64,000 nt of DNA from Ampullaceana balthica (taxonomy: Eukaryota > Mollusca > Gastropoda > Lymnaeidae). The stretch is taken from NCBI GenBank assembly GCA_944989445.1, contig CALYLW010000052.1:1387253-1451252 (forward strand). The letters run 5' to 3'. Position numbers and translations under genes: made by a program. The notes under the pieces were generated by a model. It had not been told where the DNA came from and searched no databases. It saw only the letters and a list, made by a program, of their open reading frames with translations. Shown here one piece after another: positions 9,576 through 20,980 of this stretch (position 1 is its first letter; every line of letters begins with the position of its first letter).

Positions 9576-10531
9576 ATGTCTGTCTTCAAATTCTGGACGA
9601 TTTGCACCCGGATGGTTGTCTGATTTTTTCTTTTCTTTCACGAGAAGACAGCCAGGAACCAGGGACCAGGGACCGGTCAGCATTTAAGGAAAGACATCTC
9701 TTAATCAATTTTTTTTGCATTACTTTATTAACAAAATCAAATTCTGACCACATGACGTTATCTTTAAATGAGATTCGCTAACAATGCCATCCAATAAAAA
9801 AAATTTGTAGCTTGTCTCATGTGCCCTGAGATGAGATGGCGCCCTGAAATGAGGTTGCGCCCTGAGATGAAGTGGCACCCATCTACCTCACCTCGGGAGT
9901 CGTCCCCCCCCCCGCCCTTTCAATCTAGCAAGACTTCCTCTCAGCTGCATGCACGCTAGCAGCTAATGATGTGTGTGCCGCCAAACCTCTGGGAACTCAC
10001 TGACATCCTGAAATACTGGGAACATTTACATTTCTTTTATTTTTTAACCACAGCGTCACGCACGCCAGGAACACTTGTCTCTTTATTTGTAACGTTCGAC
10101 TGTTAATGGCCAGTGGTCAGATTTCTGGACAATTTCATGTCTAGTAGCCAACTTCTAGATGAAATCTGAGACCTCAGACATGCGTGATGTTTGGTGGAAC
10201 TACGTTTTACAATAGACAAAATTATGGTGTGATTCTATATAGGTGACTTGTACTTGAGATTACATGGTGAATGGTTTTGAATAATTTACATGTATGCTAG
10301 TTAGTGGATTGTTTTGAATAGTTTAAATGCATTATATTAGGTCACTTGTGCTTACTCGGTTGTGCTTACGAGAATTGCCTAAGGTTTGACAGTTTTAGAA
10401 ACTAGACTTGTGCTCCTTTTGTATAAGATGACACTTTAAAAAAGTAACAAACAAACAAACACGCTTTCCTTGGCCCAGGTCAATGTTTTATCAGGTACAT
10501 TACAGCTGAGAACTCCTTTTAGGATTTGTTG
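9576..10531. other. No gene; tiny 18-bp repeat inside
   Basis: No coding potential recognised. 9821-9874 holds three 18-bp units of GYGCCCTGARATGAGRTK type, and there is a C-run near 9906. Confidence 0.5.
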
Positions 10532-10618
10532 ACGGTTAATGATTGGTTAACGGTTAATGATTGGTTAACGGTTAATGATTGGTTAACGGTTAATGTTTGT
10601 TAACGGTTGATGATTGTT
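10532..10618. repeat. 18-bp tandem repeat, about 5 copies
   Basis: Unit ACGGTTAATGATTGGTTA, the last two copies diverged. GGTTAA/TTAACC makes the unit partly self-complementary. Confidence 0.9.
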
Positions 10619-10756
10619 AAATGTCGAACGTTTATAAGTAAATGTGGTTATTATCATCGCCAATCATATTAACTGTTAAAAAATGAGTCTTTAAAAATGT
10701 CTTTACCAGCAACAGAATAAAGTGAAAGTCGAGCTGTGGAAAAATGGGGCCAAAAC

Positions 10757-11056
10757 ATATGTACATCAAATGTACAAGAGTGGGTCAAGGATGCACAAGA
10801 GTGGGTCAACGGATGTACTAGAGTGGGGCAATGGATGTACAAGCGTCATGGTGCAATGGATGTACAAGAGTGGGGCAATGGATGTACAAGCGTCATGGGG
10901 CAATGGATGTACAAGAGTGGGGCAATGGATGTACAAGAGTGGGGCAATGGATGTACAAGAGTGGGGCAATGGATGTACAAGAGTGGGGCAATGGATGCAC
11001 AAGAGTGGGGCAATGGATGCACAAGAGTGGGGCAATTAATGTGCTAGACTGGGGCA
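10757..11056. repeat. 22-bp minisatellite, about 13 copies
   Basis: The unit is ATGGATGTACAAGAGTGGGG plus CA, with variants TGCACAAGAG and an inserted CGTCATG in two early units. The unit has no stop codon in any plus frame and its length is not a multiple of 3, so all three plus frames and one minus frame are open across it. Each plus frame reads the same 22-residue peptide cycle in a different phase. There is no reason to regard it as coding. Confidence 0.95.
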
Positions 11057-11349
11057 AAACAACTGTACAAAATGGAGCAACATACCTTTATAAAGTTGCC
11101 CATCATAATAACAAAAAAGTGGATGAATAAATAACTCCTTAGAGTCTAGAGCAGTGGTTGTGAAACATTATTGGACCGCGTGCCCAAAATTCAACCATAA
11201 CCCAACTTTTTATAGCAAAGTTCCAACTTCAACACATTAATTTAACTTGATAATGGGGTTTTGGCTTAGCTAAACAACACACATTTGTCTTAAGAATTGC
11301 ACCCCCATATGTTTTCATTGATTAAAACTGATTTGGCAGACAATTCCAC

Positions 11350-12933
11350 GCTTTAAGGATTTCATTTTCATAACTATCAACTGTGCCGTCCTGTGTGATC
11401 TCTTTACATTTCTTATCAAGTGTTGCTCGCAGATCAGAGAATTTTCTTATTCCACATAGAGCTTTCTTGAAATTCCAGTAGCTCCATTTCCAGATTTAGA
11501 AATCTAATCATTGTAAGCAAGAAATATCAAGTTTTTCAAACTTAGATTTATCTAAAGAAGAAAGACAACACACGATTGTTTCCATCTGACGGAACTATAG
11601 AAATCTGTCATTAAAATTCTCATTTGCAGCTGCTTCGATGCTACAAATTCCTTGTAGATTTCTTCATGACTTGAAGGATTGTGTGTAAATTTTTTAGCAT
11701 TTTCTAGATGCATCTTCAGATTTGGAAACTATTTCATTTCCCATTTGCAAGATCTCTTTAAAAATCATGCTGTTTTCTTTGAAATGTCTTTATATCGTAA
11801 AATATAATTTCTGCCGTTTTCCCCCAAGCCTGGCAGTTGCTTTTTAAGTAGATTGAAGTCTTTTGTAAAATCTGTATAAAAACATAACGTTGTAAAGCCA
11901 GACCATTTCACTGAGCTGTGGATATTGATGCCCGATTTCTACCAAAAAAAAACAACCAAAAAAAACCTAAATTCATCCAAGCAGCTTACGAATCTCACTA
12001 TAACACGACCTCTGTCAACCATCTGACATCATTGTACATAAGCAAAGTGTTATAAGTGCTTGAACGTCATCAAGAAGTGCTTGTAACTGTCGACAATTAA
12101 GAACTCGAGCCATGATGTAATTCACCATTTTGGTGACATCTTTGAGAACATCGTCTAAAATTGTACAGCTGTCCCTGTCACAAAGAGTTTCTCGGTGAAT
12201 GAGACAATGAAACTGAATAACTGGATGTTTGCTTCTTCAACAATGATCTGTATAATACCAGATGTTGTTCCTAACATACAAGGCGCACCATCACTAGTAA
12301 TTGAAGCTACTTTTTCTAGCCTTATGTCTTGTTGGAAAAAAAAAGCTTCCGGCACAGCATTGTAAATATCTATTCCTATTGTTCTTCCGGGAAAAGATTC
12401 CAATTTAACCATCTCTTTTCTCATCGTATCACCGAAAGCACAACGCAACATTATGTCTATCCTGAGTGTTCAATCTTTAACAGTATTTCTGCTAAGTGGC
12501 ATCTCAGCGATGCGGTGTTTAATGTTGTCCTTATTTGTAAAGTCATGGAAAAGGGAACTACTCCCAGACAACAGGAAATCATTGATTAAATCACATCGGA
12601 GAGCGGTTTACCATGTTTTGTCAGGCACAGTGAAAGTTGATAGCTTGCCGTTGTTAGAGGGTTTGTTTTAGAAAGATAACTGCAAAAACCAACTTTCTGT
12701 TAACTATAAATCCTCAATTTCCCTTCAATAAAAAACACCTTCCGTTCAGTTTCATCAAGTTCGATTACAATCTTGTGGTTGGTGTTAGTTTGCCGTCTGA
12801 CACTAGATGTGCGACACATAACACTTTCCCCGCACAGAATGGATAACAATTTCCTATCGTGTTCAATAAATCCAAATGATTCTGGCATGGTCTCTTGAAA
12901 TGATCTTCCACTATCAATGTTTAATTTGGCCAT
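11350..12933 (-). pseudogene. hAT transposase (ZBED/FAM200-like), multiply broken
   Basis: Read on the minus strand, the ATG at 12933 opens MAKLNIDSGRSFQE with FGFIEHDRKLLSILCGESV, the N-terminal zinc-finger-like block of this transposase group. Next, near 12625, comes LTKHGKPLSDV and, near 12490-12510 in another frame, AEMPLSRNTV. Near 12265-12390 RTIGIDIYNAVPEAF and ITSDGAP mark the RNase-H-like catalytic core. Near 12190-12215 HCLIHRET follows after a frame change, then near 12085-12125 VNYIMARVLNCRQ. Fragments resembling the C-terminal half continue toward about 11350 with several stops. The intact protein would cut and paste its element by binding the terminal repeats. At least two stop codons and several frameshifts make it a pseudogene. 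The gene symbol is left blank because this is a transposon relic and not the host gene. Confidence 0.85.
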
Positions 12934-13499
12934 TTTTGCTGGAGTCGTTTGTGAGGGTTCAAGACCTGGAGTTTAGAGAAGCACAACATCCAAAAATGAT
13001 GCATTAAATATAAATCGATCACATAATGAAAAGATGTAACAGTATGGGCCACTAGTCAGGAATTGGATTTTCAAGGATCAACAATTAACAATCTATATCA
13101 ACAGATTCAAATATCAACAGGGGACAACAGTAACCGTTAACCCGGACATATCTTTGCTAAACTTCTAACCTTTAGATTTCATATGCTCCTTTTCGGCTTA
13201 ATTGGGCCCGGTTTATTTTGGGTGAGCGCACAGCATGTGATTACGATTGGTTTCCCTGCTAAGCTTTCGGGTTTTGCTATTTTATCAAATTGCAAGTTTT
13301 TAAATGGTATTTGTACGCTGCGTCGAAGATTTTCAATCAGAGATATACATGGGATACCTCAGAATGCTTAGATATGAAAACTGGAATCTATTTAACAATG
13401 AAAGTTTCAAAACTCACCGGCAGTCTGCCATAAAATTGAATTCGTTTAGCAAACATTACTTGCTTCAACTTAGACACATTCTTTGCTATGTAACAAGTA

Positions 13500-13979
13500 C
13501 AGTCGGACCTCTCTATGTCGAACTCAAAGGGACCCGAAAAAAAGTCGACTTACCGAGTTTTTGAATTAGGGAAAATGGCGTAATAAGTTCAGATTAATCA
13601 AGGACAATGTTGATATTGGTGGAGGGGGGAGGCATCCATACCGCTACACGGCTTGACAAGACAGAGAGGCGGTGTCTGATGTTTCATATGAAAGTAAGCA
13701 AACTTCCTTTGACTTACCGACACAAGCTCGTGAGAAGAGACACCTCCCCTCCCACACTTTACTCTTTCCGCAATGGGATGGGGGAATTAAGATTATTCTT
13801 TTTAAAAAGAGTCACAGCATGACTTGGAAATACGACTAAGGGAGGTTGGAAGCCAAAAATCTTCGAGTTAACGAGATCTAAAATACATTAGTCTTATGGA
13901 ATTAGGCTGGGGCCGAACAATTATTTCGACATAGGGAGGTTTTCGAATTAGGGAAGTTTGACTTAGCGAGGTCCGACTT
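13500..13979 (+). mobile_element. pogo/Tigger-like non-autonomous element, TA TSD
   Basis: The left end is CAGTCGGACCTCTCTATGTC. The right end inverted is AAGTCGGACCTCGCTAAGTC, flanked by TA on both sides (13498-13499, 13980-13981). The 480-bp interior shows no transposase. Ends of CAGT...GGACCTC type with TA duplication are typical of the pogo branch of Tc1/mariner. Nested in the hAT element, hence younger. Confidence 0.75.
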
Positions 13980-14082
13980 TAATATGATTGGCCCAAACAA
14001 CTGAAACGTCATAAATTGGGTCAATAAATATGTATATCATTTTTATGGCGATAAATGAAAATCTTATATCTAGGCTTAGGCC

Positions 14083-14245
14083 CAGAGGCATAACTGGGTA
14101 TTTGACGCTCGTGGCTAATTTATTTTTGGCGCCATTCATTTATTTAAATTTAAAAAAAAATTACAGATTTATCTGCGCCCTTTGAACTGGCGCAGGCCGG
14201 CGCCCTTGGCAACTGTCCCAATGTCAAGTTGTTGTTACGCCACTG
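14083..14245 (+). mobile_element. hAT-like MITE (CAGAGGCATAAC ends)
   Basis: The left end CAGAGGCATAAC and the inverted right end CAGTGGCGTAAC agree at 10 of 12 positions. Flanking 8-mers CTTAGGCC and CCAAGGCC agree at 6 of 8. The interior has TTTGGCGCCATT and GGCGCAGGCCGGCGCC. Nested in the 11152-14431 element. Confidence 0.6.
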
Positions 14246-14439
14246 CCAAGGCCCGTGCCACAATGCGATAACTAAGTGAAAGGTTCAAGAACAGACTAAA
14301 ACACTAATTTAATTTAAATAGTATCATTTTATCGTTATCATCGATTAAGGAAGTAATATTTTATTCGCATGCCGGCTGATGAGGATCTGCGTGCCGGCTG
14401 TGACACGCGTGCCTTAGGTTCGCCGTTGCTGGTCTAGAG

Positions 14440-14919
14440 AACCGATAAGGGGAGAGAATCAACTCGTCCATTGGCCCTTGTTCATTTCATCGGTCCTGAC
14501 TAAAGGTTAGAGTCGTAGATCTTTATTCCATCTTTTTCATTTGTAAATGTCAGCCCCAACCATCGATACATCATCCTGACGTTTGTTTTCACATTTAGTT
14601 GAATGTTTACAGTGATGCTCGCACGGTGGCAGGCCGACATCTTCGAAACCGACATGTAGGTTTATGGTGACCCTGGGGAAAAAAAACCAACAATTTATTG
14701 CTGTATTTGAGTAGCTAACAGCATTTTACTACTTGCATTAACTAACTAACTAACTAACTAAATAACTAACTAACTAATTAAACATCGTGTTTATGTGTAA
14801 TCTGGCAGTTTGAACAAAGTAGACATCAGAACAAAATGAATGTTCTCTCTACTGCGACACATATATTCTGTTTGAGATCCGTGGTCGTTTTCTTACTTAT
14901 TTCCATGTTGACGAGTCAA
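14440..14919. other. No gene; (AACT)n at 14736-14781
   Basis: Unique-looking sequence with a short TAAC tetranucleotide microsatellite. No coding signal recognised. Confidence 0.5.
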
Positions 14920-16076
14920 GCATTCAATTAGCACTATTGTAAGGGGCATTCAATTAGCACTATTGTAAGGGGCATTCAATTAGCACTATTGTAAGGGGCA
15001 TTCAATTAGCAATATTGTAAGGGCCATTCAATTAGCACTATTGTAAGGGGCATTCAATTAGCACTATTGTAAGGGGCATTCAATTAGCACTATTGTAAGG
15101 GGCATTCAATTAGCACTATTGTTAGGGGCATTCAATTAGCACTATTGTAAGGGGCATTCAATTAGCACTATTGTAAGGGGCATTCAATTAGCACTATTGT
15201 AAGGGGCATTCAATTAGCACTTTTGTTAGGGGCATTCAATTAGCACTATTGTAAGGGGCATTCAATTAGCTCTATTGTTAGGGGCATTCAATTAACACTA
15301 TTGTTAAGGGCATTCAATTAGTTCTATTGTAAGGGGCGTTCAATTTGCACTATTGTTAAGGGCATTCAATTAACTCTATTGTAAAGGGCATTCAATTAGC
15401 AGTATTGTTAAGGGCATTCAATTAGCTCTAATGTAAGGGGCACTCAATTTGCACTATTGTTAAGGGGCATTCAATTAGCACTATTTTAAGGGGCATTCAA
15501 TTAGCACTATTGTTATGGGCATTCAATTAGCTCTATTGTTAGGGGCATTCAATTAACACTATTGTTAAGGGCATTCAATTAGTTCTATTGTAAGGGGCGT
15601 TCAATTTGCACTATTGTTAAGGGCATTCAATTAACTCTATTGTAAAGGGCATTCAATTAGCAGTATTGTTAAGGGCATTCAATTAGCTCTAATGTAAGGG
15701 GCACTCAATTTGCACTATTGTTAAGGGGCATTCAATTAGCACAATTGTTTGGGGTATTCAATTAGCACTTTTGTAAAGGGCATTCAATTTGCACTATTGT
15801 AAGGGACATTCAATTAGCACTATTGTAAGGGACATTCAATTAGCACTATTGTAAGGGACATTCAATTAGCACTATTGTAAGGGACATTCAATTAGCACTA
15901 TTGTTAAGGGGCATTCAATTAGCACTATTGTAAGGGACATTCAATTAGCACTATTGTTATGGGCATTCAATTTGCACTATTGTTAGGGGCATTAAACTAG
16001 CACTGTCATTAGTGGCATTCAATTAGCGCTATTATTTTTAGAGCATTCAATTAGCACTGTAATTTTTAGGGGCATT
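14920..16076. repeat. 27-bp minisatellite, about 42 copies, with an internal duplication
   Basis: The unit begins GCATTCAATTAGCACTATTG and continues with TAAGGG. The first ~13 units are nearly uniform. A diverged block (units with AACACT, GTTCTA, GCGTTCAATTTG, AACTCTATTGTAAAG, GCAGTA) occurs twice in the same order about 261 bp apart (from about 15272 and about 15532), showing a segmental duplication inside the array. The right edge decays. Confidence 0.95.
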
Positions 16077-17094
16077 AAATGTATAAGTTTAGTACATTTT
16101 TAGGAAATTATATTTGAAAAGTACTTTTCATATTTAAACAAGTATTTTTTTTTAATTTTCAAACCTAAATATTTGTTTCAGATAGTCTTGTAGGAGTTAT
16201 TCCCGGTTACCTGAAATTCATTTATTCTTTCTGTACATTGTACGTTTCATCTCAGCATTTGTTCTCATATCGGGCTGAGGGGAGCAATCTTCTGCTAAAA
16301 CAGTGGTTCCCAAACTTTTTTGACCCACGGACCCCTTTTATTCTCAAAACTTCCCCACGGACCCCCAAGTGAAAAAATCTTTATTAATGCATAGTACAAA
16401 AATTACAAAAGCAACATTTTGATTAAAATTACGGTATTTATTGAAATTATCACTTTTGTTTAAGATTAAATTGAAAACCATTAATAACTTTGATTAACGT
16501 GATGAGATTTTATGCGTGTACGAGCAACAAAGCCAGTCCAAAACATGTGCATCACGTCAAAAATACTAGTCATTATAGTTAAAATAAATAACTCGTAAAA
16601 ACAGAGCTTTTGACTATAAATCCCAATGCGCATAACTCAAAATAAAGTCTTGGAAGAAATACTGCACCAAAAATAACTCGTTTTGAACGTCCGCGTAAAC
16701 TTGATATGAATGGCTGTAGGAGTCATATGTGTTTGGGGGACCAATCGCTATCGATTACTTTTTATTTTATAGGATTTATGACCGACTCAATGTTTATGTG
16801 TAGGAACCGCAAATCCTCACGAGCACCAATTTCTAGTCGTTTATTTATTTATTTCTTTTAAAACATTTATGATGAGGTTCATAACGCCACTGAATCTTTA
16901 TTCTACCAAATAGGAAGACAGGAAAACAGTTTAAAAATTTGTACAATAACCTATAATGCATGATATTAAATTGGGATCTGACTTTGTAACCAGAATTTGT
17001 GCTATCCTAGTCCAAACATTGGTTTTCCTCATTTGTGGATATTTCAATAAGCTGCTCCTGTATTAGTATGTATTCATCTGTGTTTTGGACCTGA

Positions 17095-17348
17095 GGGGAC
17101 GCGGTGGTCGAGTGGCAGCGCGCTCGACTGACATTCCGATGGTCACGGGTTCGAATCCATGTGTCCCTGAGTCACCCAGCTCCGAATGGATACCTAACAC
17201 GAGTTAGGCGGCTGGTTAATGCGTGGAAACCTCATAGCCGTGGCCTGTGAAAGCTGCATCACTTGCCAACAGATCATCCGTCATGATCTGTGGAAGCAAT
17301 TATCTTCTGCATAGTATGTATAGATGAGATAAGATAAGATAAGATAAG
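17095..17348 (+). mobile_element. tRNA-derived SINE, family A, copy 2
   Basis: The head GGGGACGCGGTGGTCGAGTG runs on with GCAGCGCGCTCGACTGAC, giving a fuller tRNA-like region than copy 1. B-box GGTTCGAATCC is intact. About 35 bp after the B-box are missing, because ATCCATGTG joins directly to TCCCTGAGTCACCCAG. The tail is (AAGAT)n. Inserted inside the second hAT element. Confidence 0.88.
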
Positions 17349-17369
17349 AAGTTTGTCCATGCGCCAAAG

Positions 17370-18160
17370 AGTTCAACTGCCATTCTGATATATACAATAG
17401 TGACGAATGCCTACAAATCTTTGGTTCAGGTCTGAGGTATGCACGAAGAGCCGTTAAGTTTTGACAGTAAGCAAGCAAATCTTTATCTCTATTTTTCAAT
17501 TTCAGAAGATTTGAAAACTGAGAACATTCTCCTATTCCTAAGTTTTGTTTGCACAGAAAAAGGTTTGCAACAAACTCAGACATAACGCTTTTAGTTTTGA
17601 TTAAATTTAATTGGTTACCTTGTAGTAGTTTTAGTTTCAAATTAGTTTCGTTAAAATTGGGTAAATAATTCATTCATAAAGGATATTCCATTTTTTAGTT
17701 AATTGTGATGAAGGTCATTGTCTTTGTTTTCCAGGAATTCGGTCACTGAATCAAAGAGAGCATATAATCGATTTAAATATGTTTCTGATGATAACCAGCG
17801 TACTTCTGTGTGGATAAATAATCCATTATAGTGTTCTTCATTTTCCAAACCATATTGAGCAAATAATCTCTAATTGGAGGCATTCCTTTTGATTTTATTA
17901 ACTGCTCTAATGTCATATTGTAGTGATCCATTCCAAATTTCACTAAGATTTTTTTTGAATATTTGATGTCGATGAGTGACTCAATTTGCTGAAAATACAT
18001 TTGTTACAGAATGTTTTAAGTATGCCAGAAAGTCAAGAGTGTTGCTTTAACTTCAAACATGTTTTTTAATTCAGTAAATAACGTTTCACCCTTCGTATCT
18101 GTTTCCAAACATTTAACCATTCTTCAAATATTCATTAACACCATATTGTCGAAGTTGTTT
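17370..18160 (-). pseudogene. hAT transposase relic, middle and C-terminal region
   Basis: On the minus strand near 17785-17815 the diagnostic hAT motif TEVRWLSSETYLNR is readable, preceded by LFAQYGLENEEHYN. It is followed near 17635-17660 by FNETNLKL and LLQGNQLNLI, and near 17530-17620 by SEFVANLFLCKQNLG. This matches the order in ZBED5/GTF2IRD2-like hAT transposases, where EVRWLS sits in the catalytic domain and the LNELNL block follows the insertion domain. At least one stop and two frame changes separate the pieces. The N-terminal BED finger and first catalytic residues are not recognisable; 18173-18520 is occupied by nested MITEs and the rest has eroded. It is not functional. The SINE lies just downstream of its 3' end. 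Confidence 0.8.
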
Positions 18161-18172
18161 CTTCGGCTTACT

Positions 18173-18520
18173 CAGTGCTGGATTAATCCAGGGCCGTCTT
18201 AACGCATAGACCCGTTGGGCATTTGCCAGGGGGCCCACGATCATAGGGGCCCCATGGGAATAAGTTTATTCATATATAGTATGTATTTTTTTTTATTCCT
18301 GCAGGGGAGAGGCCCAACACTATTTCTTAGCCCGGGGCCCCAAAATGGTTTAAAGACGGCTCTGGATTAACCTATTTGCTAAACAGGCTATAGCTTAGGG
18401 CCCCTGCCTTCTTGGGGGCTCCAGGAATTTTGTTTTCATATTTATCACTGATATAGAATATCTAGACTTCAAAAGGGCCTTAAATAGCTTAGGGCCCAAT
18501 CAAGTCTAAATCCAGCCTTG
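18173..18520 (+). mobile_element. hAT-like MITE carrying a second MITE
   Basis: The left end CAGTGCTGGATTAA and the inverted right end CAAGGCTGGATTTA match at most positions. Flanks GGCTTACT (18165-18172) and TGCTCACT (18521-18528) agree at 6 of 8. It is interrupted at 18189 by another MITE. Confidence 0.6.
18189..18364 (+). mobile_element. hAT-like MITE (CAGGGCCGTCTTAA ends), TSD GATTAAYC
   Basis: The left end CAGGGCCGTCTTAA and inverted right end CAGAGCCGTCTTTAAA are clearly related. Flanking 8-mers GATTAATC and GATTAACC match 7 of 8. It lies inside the MITE at 18173, itself inside the hAT element at 16301: three levels of nesting. Confidence 0.75.
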
Positions 18521-19200
18521 TGCTCACTCATTCTCTTATCTGTTGTAACAGACCACTGTTAAGAATTATTAACGTTTTCAATGGAATGCTAAAGTAAAGC
18601 CCTATTGAAAACATTATTTGATGATAGGATACAATTTAGATAAATATAACTTCCCCAAACATCGAAAAATACACAACCTTTCAACCCTGGTAGATTCAAG
18701 TTAAAAACTTGTATTTTTCTACTTATAGCTATAGGAATTCGGCATTTCTTCTGCATCAAGCTTGACCTTTCAACAAACCAAGTATTTTAATTTGTTATAA
18801 ATGTAAGAATTACAGTAGTGGTCAGTAGTTATACTACTTTTTCTACGTAAAACAACATTGTATCCATGAAGGATAGCACCTTAGATGGTATTTAATTAGT
18901 AGAACAGGCATTCACATACTATTTTATTTATTATTATTTATTTTAATTTCAATAATACTAAAATGCATCAGTGGTATTATTTGATGTTAAACCTTGCGCG
19001 GACCCCCTGACGTTGTTCAGGGACCCCCAAATCAATTTTAAGTTTCCACGGACCCCCTGAAGGGTACCGCGGACCCTTGGGGGTCCGTACGGACCACTTT
19101 GGGAACCACTGTGCTAAAACATCCCATATTTCAAAGAGATAACTCTCAGAAATTCGTCCACCCTCTCCCAACCTTGATGTACATTTGCTTTTTCGTGTAG

Positions 19201-19459
19201 CGTCATGTCCAGACAGGGCTAGCGATGGACAGAATCATGTCCAGACAGGGCTAGCGATGGAGAGCATCATGTCCAGACAGGGCTAGCGATGGACAGCATC
19301 ATGTCCAGACAGGGCTAGCGATGGACAGCAACATGTCCATACAGGGCTAGCGATGGACATCATCATGTCCAGACAGGACTAGCGATGGACAGCATCATGT
19401 CCAGACAGGACTAGCTATGGACAGAATCATGTCCAGACAGGACTAGCGATGGACAGCTT
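19201..19459. repeat. 32-bp minisatellite, about 8 copies
   Basis: Unit CATGTCCAGACAGGGCTAGC followed by GATGGACAGCAT. Later copies share GGACTAGC. It contains GCTAGC palindromes. Confidence 0.95.
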
Positions 19460-20980
19460 CACCCCCAGGTCTGTCTACTCTAACGATCCTTTTTGCCATT
19501 TCAAGCACTCGCGTTGCCTCATAAAGAATTTACTGTAATGACTGCGTTCTGACCCAACAACAAACCAATGGAGACATAAATGTCATTGTGACCTGATAAT
19601 GTTTGTCATAAATATCAGGCGGAATTTGAAAAACCGAAGGCTCTGATTGCATTATTTATTTTTTATTATTCAAGACTTTCTAATCGTCCTTCTTCTTGTT
19701 TCTTCGTACTTGCATGTGTAGTAAATGAGTGATGCTAGCTGTTAAGTTGCTTTACCGTCTGCTTCGTGCTGACCTGAAAGAGGACCTGGAGGTCAACGTC
19801 TGGTTACCGGCATTTTATTACTTGTTTACTCTAAGGCAGTGTAATAAAAATATATTAAAAACACTTTTTAAAAACTAGTCTTATATTAGAAATGCACTAA
19901 AAAAGTAGAAACTATTTTTTAAAAATAAAAATGTACTAAAAAGAAGAAAATAAATTTAAATTTTAAAATTTACAGTCAGAAGAGACCTTTAGTTCAAAAT
20001 TTATGAAAATGTAAAAGTTTAAAATGAGACAGGAACGTTAAATCGTAGGTGAAATTGATTATCTCGTATTTCGCCATGTAAAATGTAAACAAAAGGACGC
20101 CAGTACATCGATGGTGGCGTCAACGCGTGAACTGAACTGGCACGTGGAAGAAAAATAATAACAAACTGTAAAATTGAATTACATAATATTGTATATATAG
20201 ATAAACGAAAAGTGCATTAATTACGGTGCATTTGATCGATCTACAAAAATTCACAAAAATACTATCACCGAAATTGAACGTGTGTGCAAATTTTCAGAAT
20301 GATTGGATAACCGGAAGGGGTACACAATTGGGATATTAAAAATAGTCCGATAGTCCGACTAAACTTACAAAGCAAGTTAATATAAGACTAGTAATGAAAA
20401 TGGTAAGTGAATGGCATGGCAGTGTAAAACTACCGTTATAATATACAGCTTCATGTAAAAAGGAAACATTTCAATTTTTATATATTTATTAAAAAGAATA
20501 ATTTTATAAACAAGAGAAAATGTATTTACATTTTTCACGCTAAGAAACTCTGTGACGAACGTTTTCACATGACTTTTATAAATATTTATTTGATATTTAA
20601 TTTGGTTTTCAACATCCCATTTGAATACCATTATTTTAATAGAATATCTTACTGTCTTTCTGTACTGAATTTCTCGGAAATATGACTTTTAAGATAGTAT
20701 AAATACGTTTAATCACATCTAAAAATAGTTTTAAATGTTTTAAAATATTTTTTAAATTTTAAAATTCGTTTGAAAATGTAAAAAAGTTTTTAAGTGCCTA
20801 ATATTGTTGTTAAATGTCCAAAATACTCTTAAAATGTCGAAAAAAATGTATAAAATGTCTCAGCCAGTTTTTAAGTGTATAAAATAAAATTAAAATTACT
20901 AAAATAACTTTCCCTTAAAAGTTTGTAACGTAGCAATTATCAAGACCCCCCCCCCAACATTTGCTTTTGAATTACGTTTT
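19460..20980. other. AT-rich spacer, no gene
   Basis: No coding sequence recognised. 19840-19980 and 20690-20900 are rich in degenerate AAAATGTA/TTTTTAAA motifs. A C-run sits at about 20945-20955. Confidence 0.55.

Larger units (their letters stand above)
11152..14431 (-). mobile_element. Full-length dead hAT element, TSD GTCTAGAG
   Basis: The left end is CAGTGGTTGTGAAACATTAT. The right end inverted begins CAGCAACGGCGAACC. Flanking 8-mers are identical: GTCTAGAG at 11144-11151 and 14432-14439. Length is about 3.3 kb with a transposase pseudogene on the minus strand. Two later insertions sit between the 5' end of that gene and the right terminus: a pogo-like MITE (13500-13979) and a hAT-like MITE (14083-14245). 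Confidence 0.88.
16301..19111 (-). mobile_element. Second full-length dead hAT element, TSD TGCTAAAA
   Basis: The left end is CAGTGGTTCCCAAACTTTTT. The right end inverted is CAGTGGTTCCCAAAGTGGTC. Both are flanked by identical TGCTAAAA (16293-16300, 19112-19119). Both subterminal regions repeat ACGGACCCC motifs. It holds a minus-strand transposase relic, a nested SINE (17095-17348) and a nested MITE pair (18173-18520). Confidence 0.9.
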
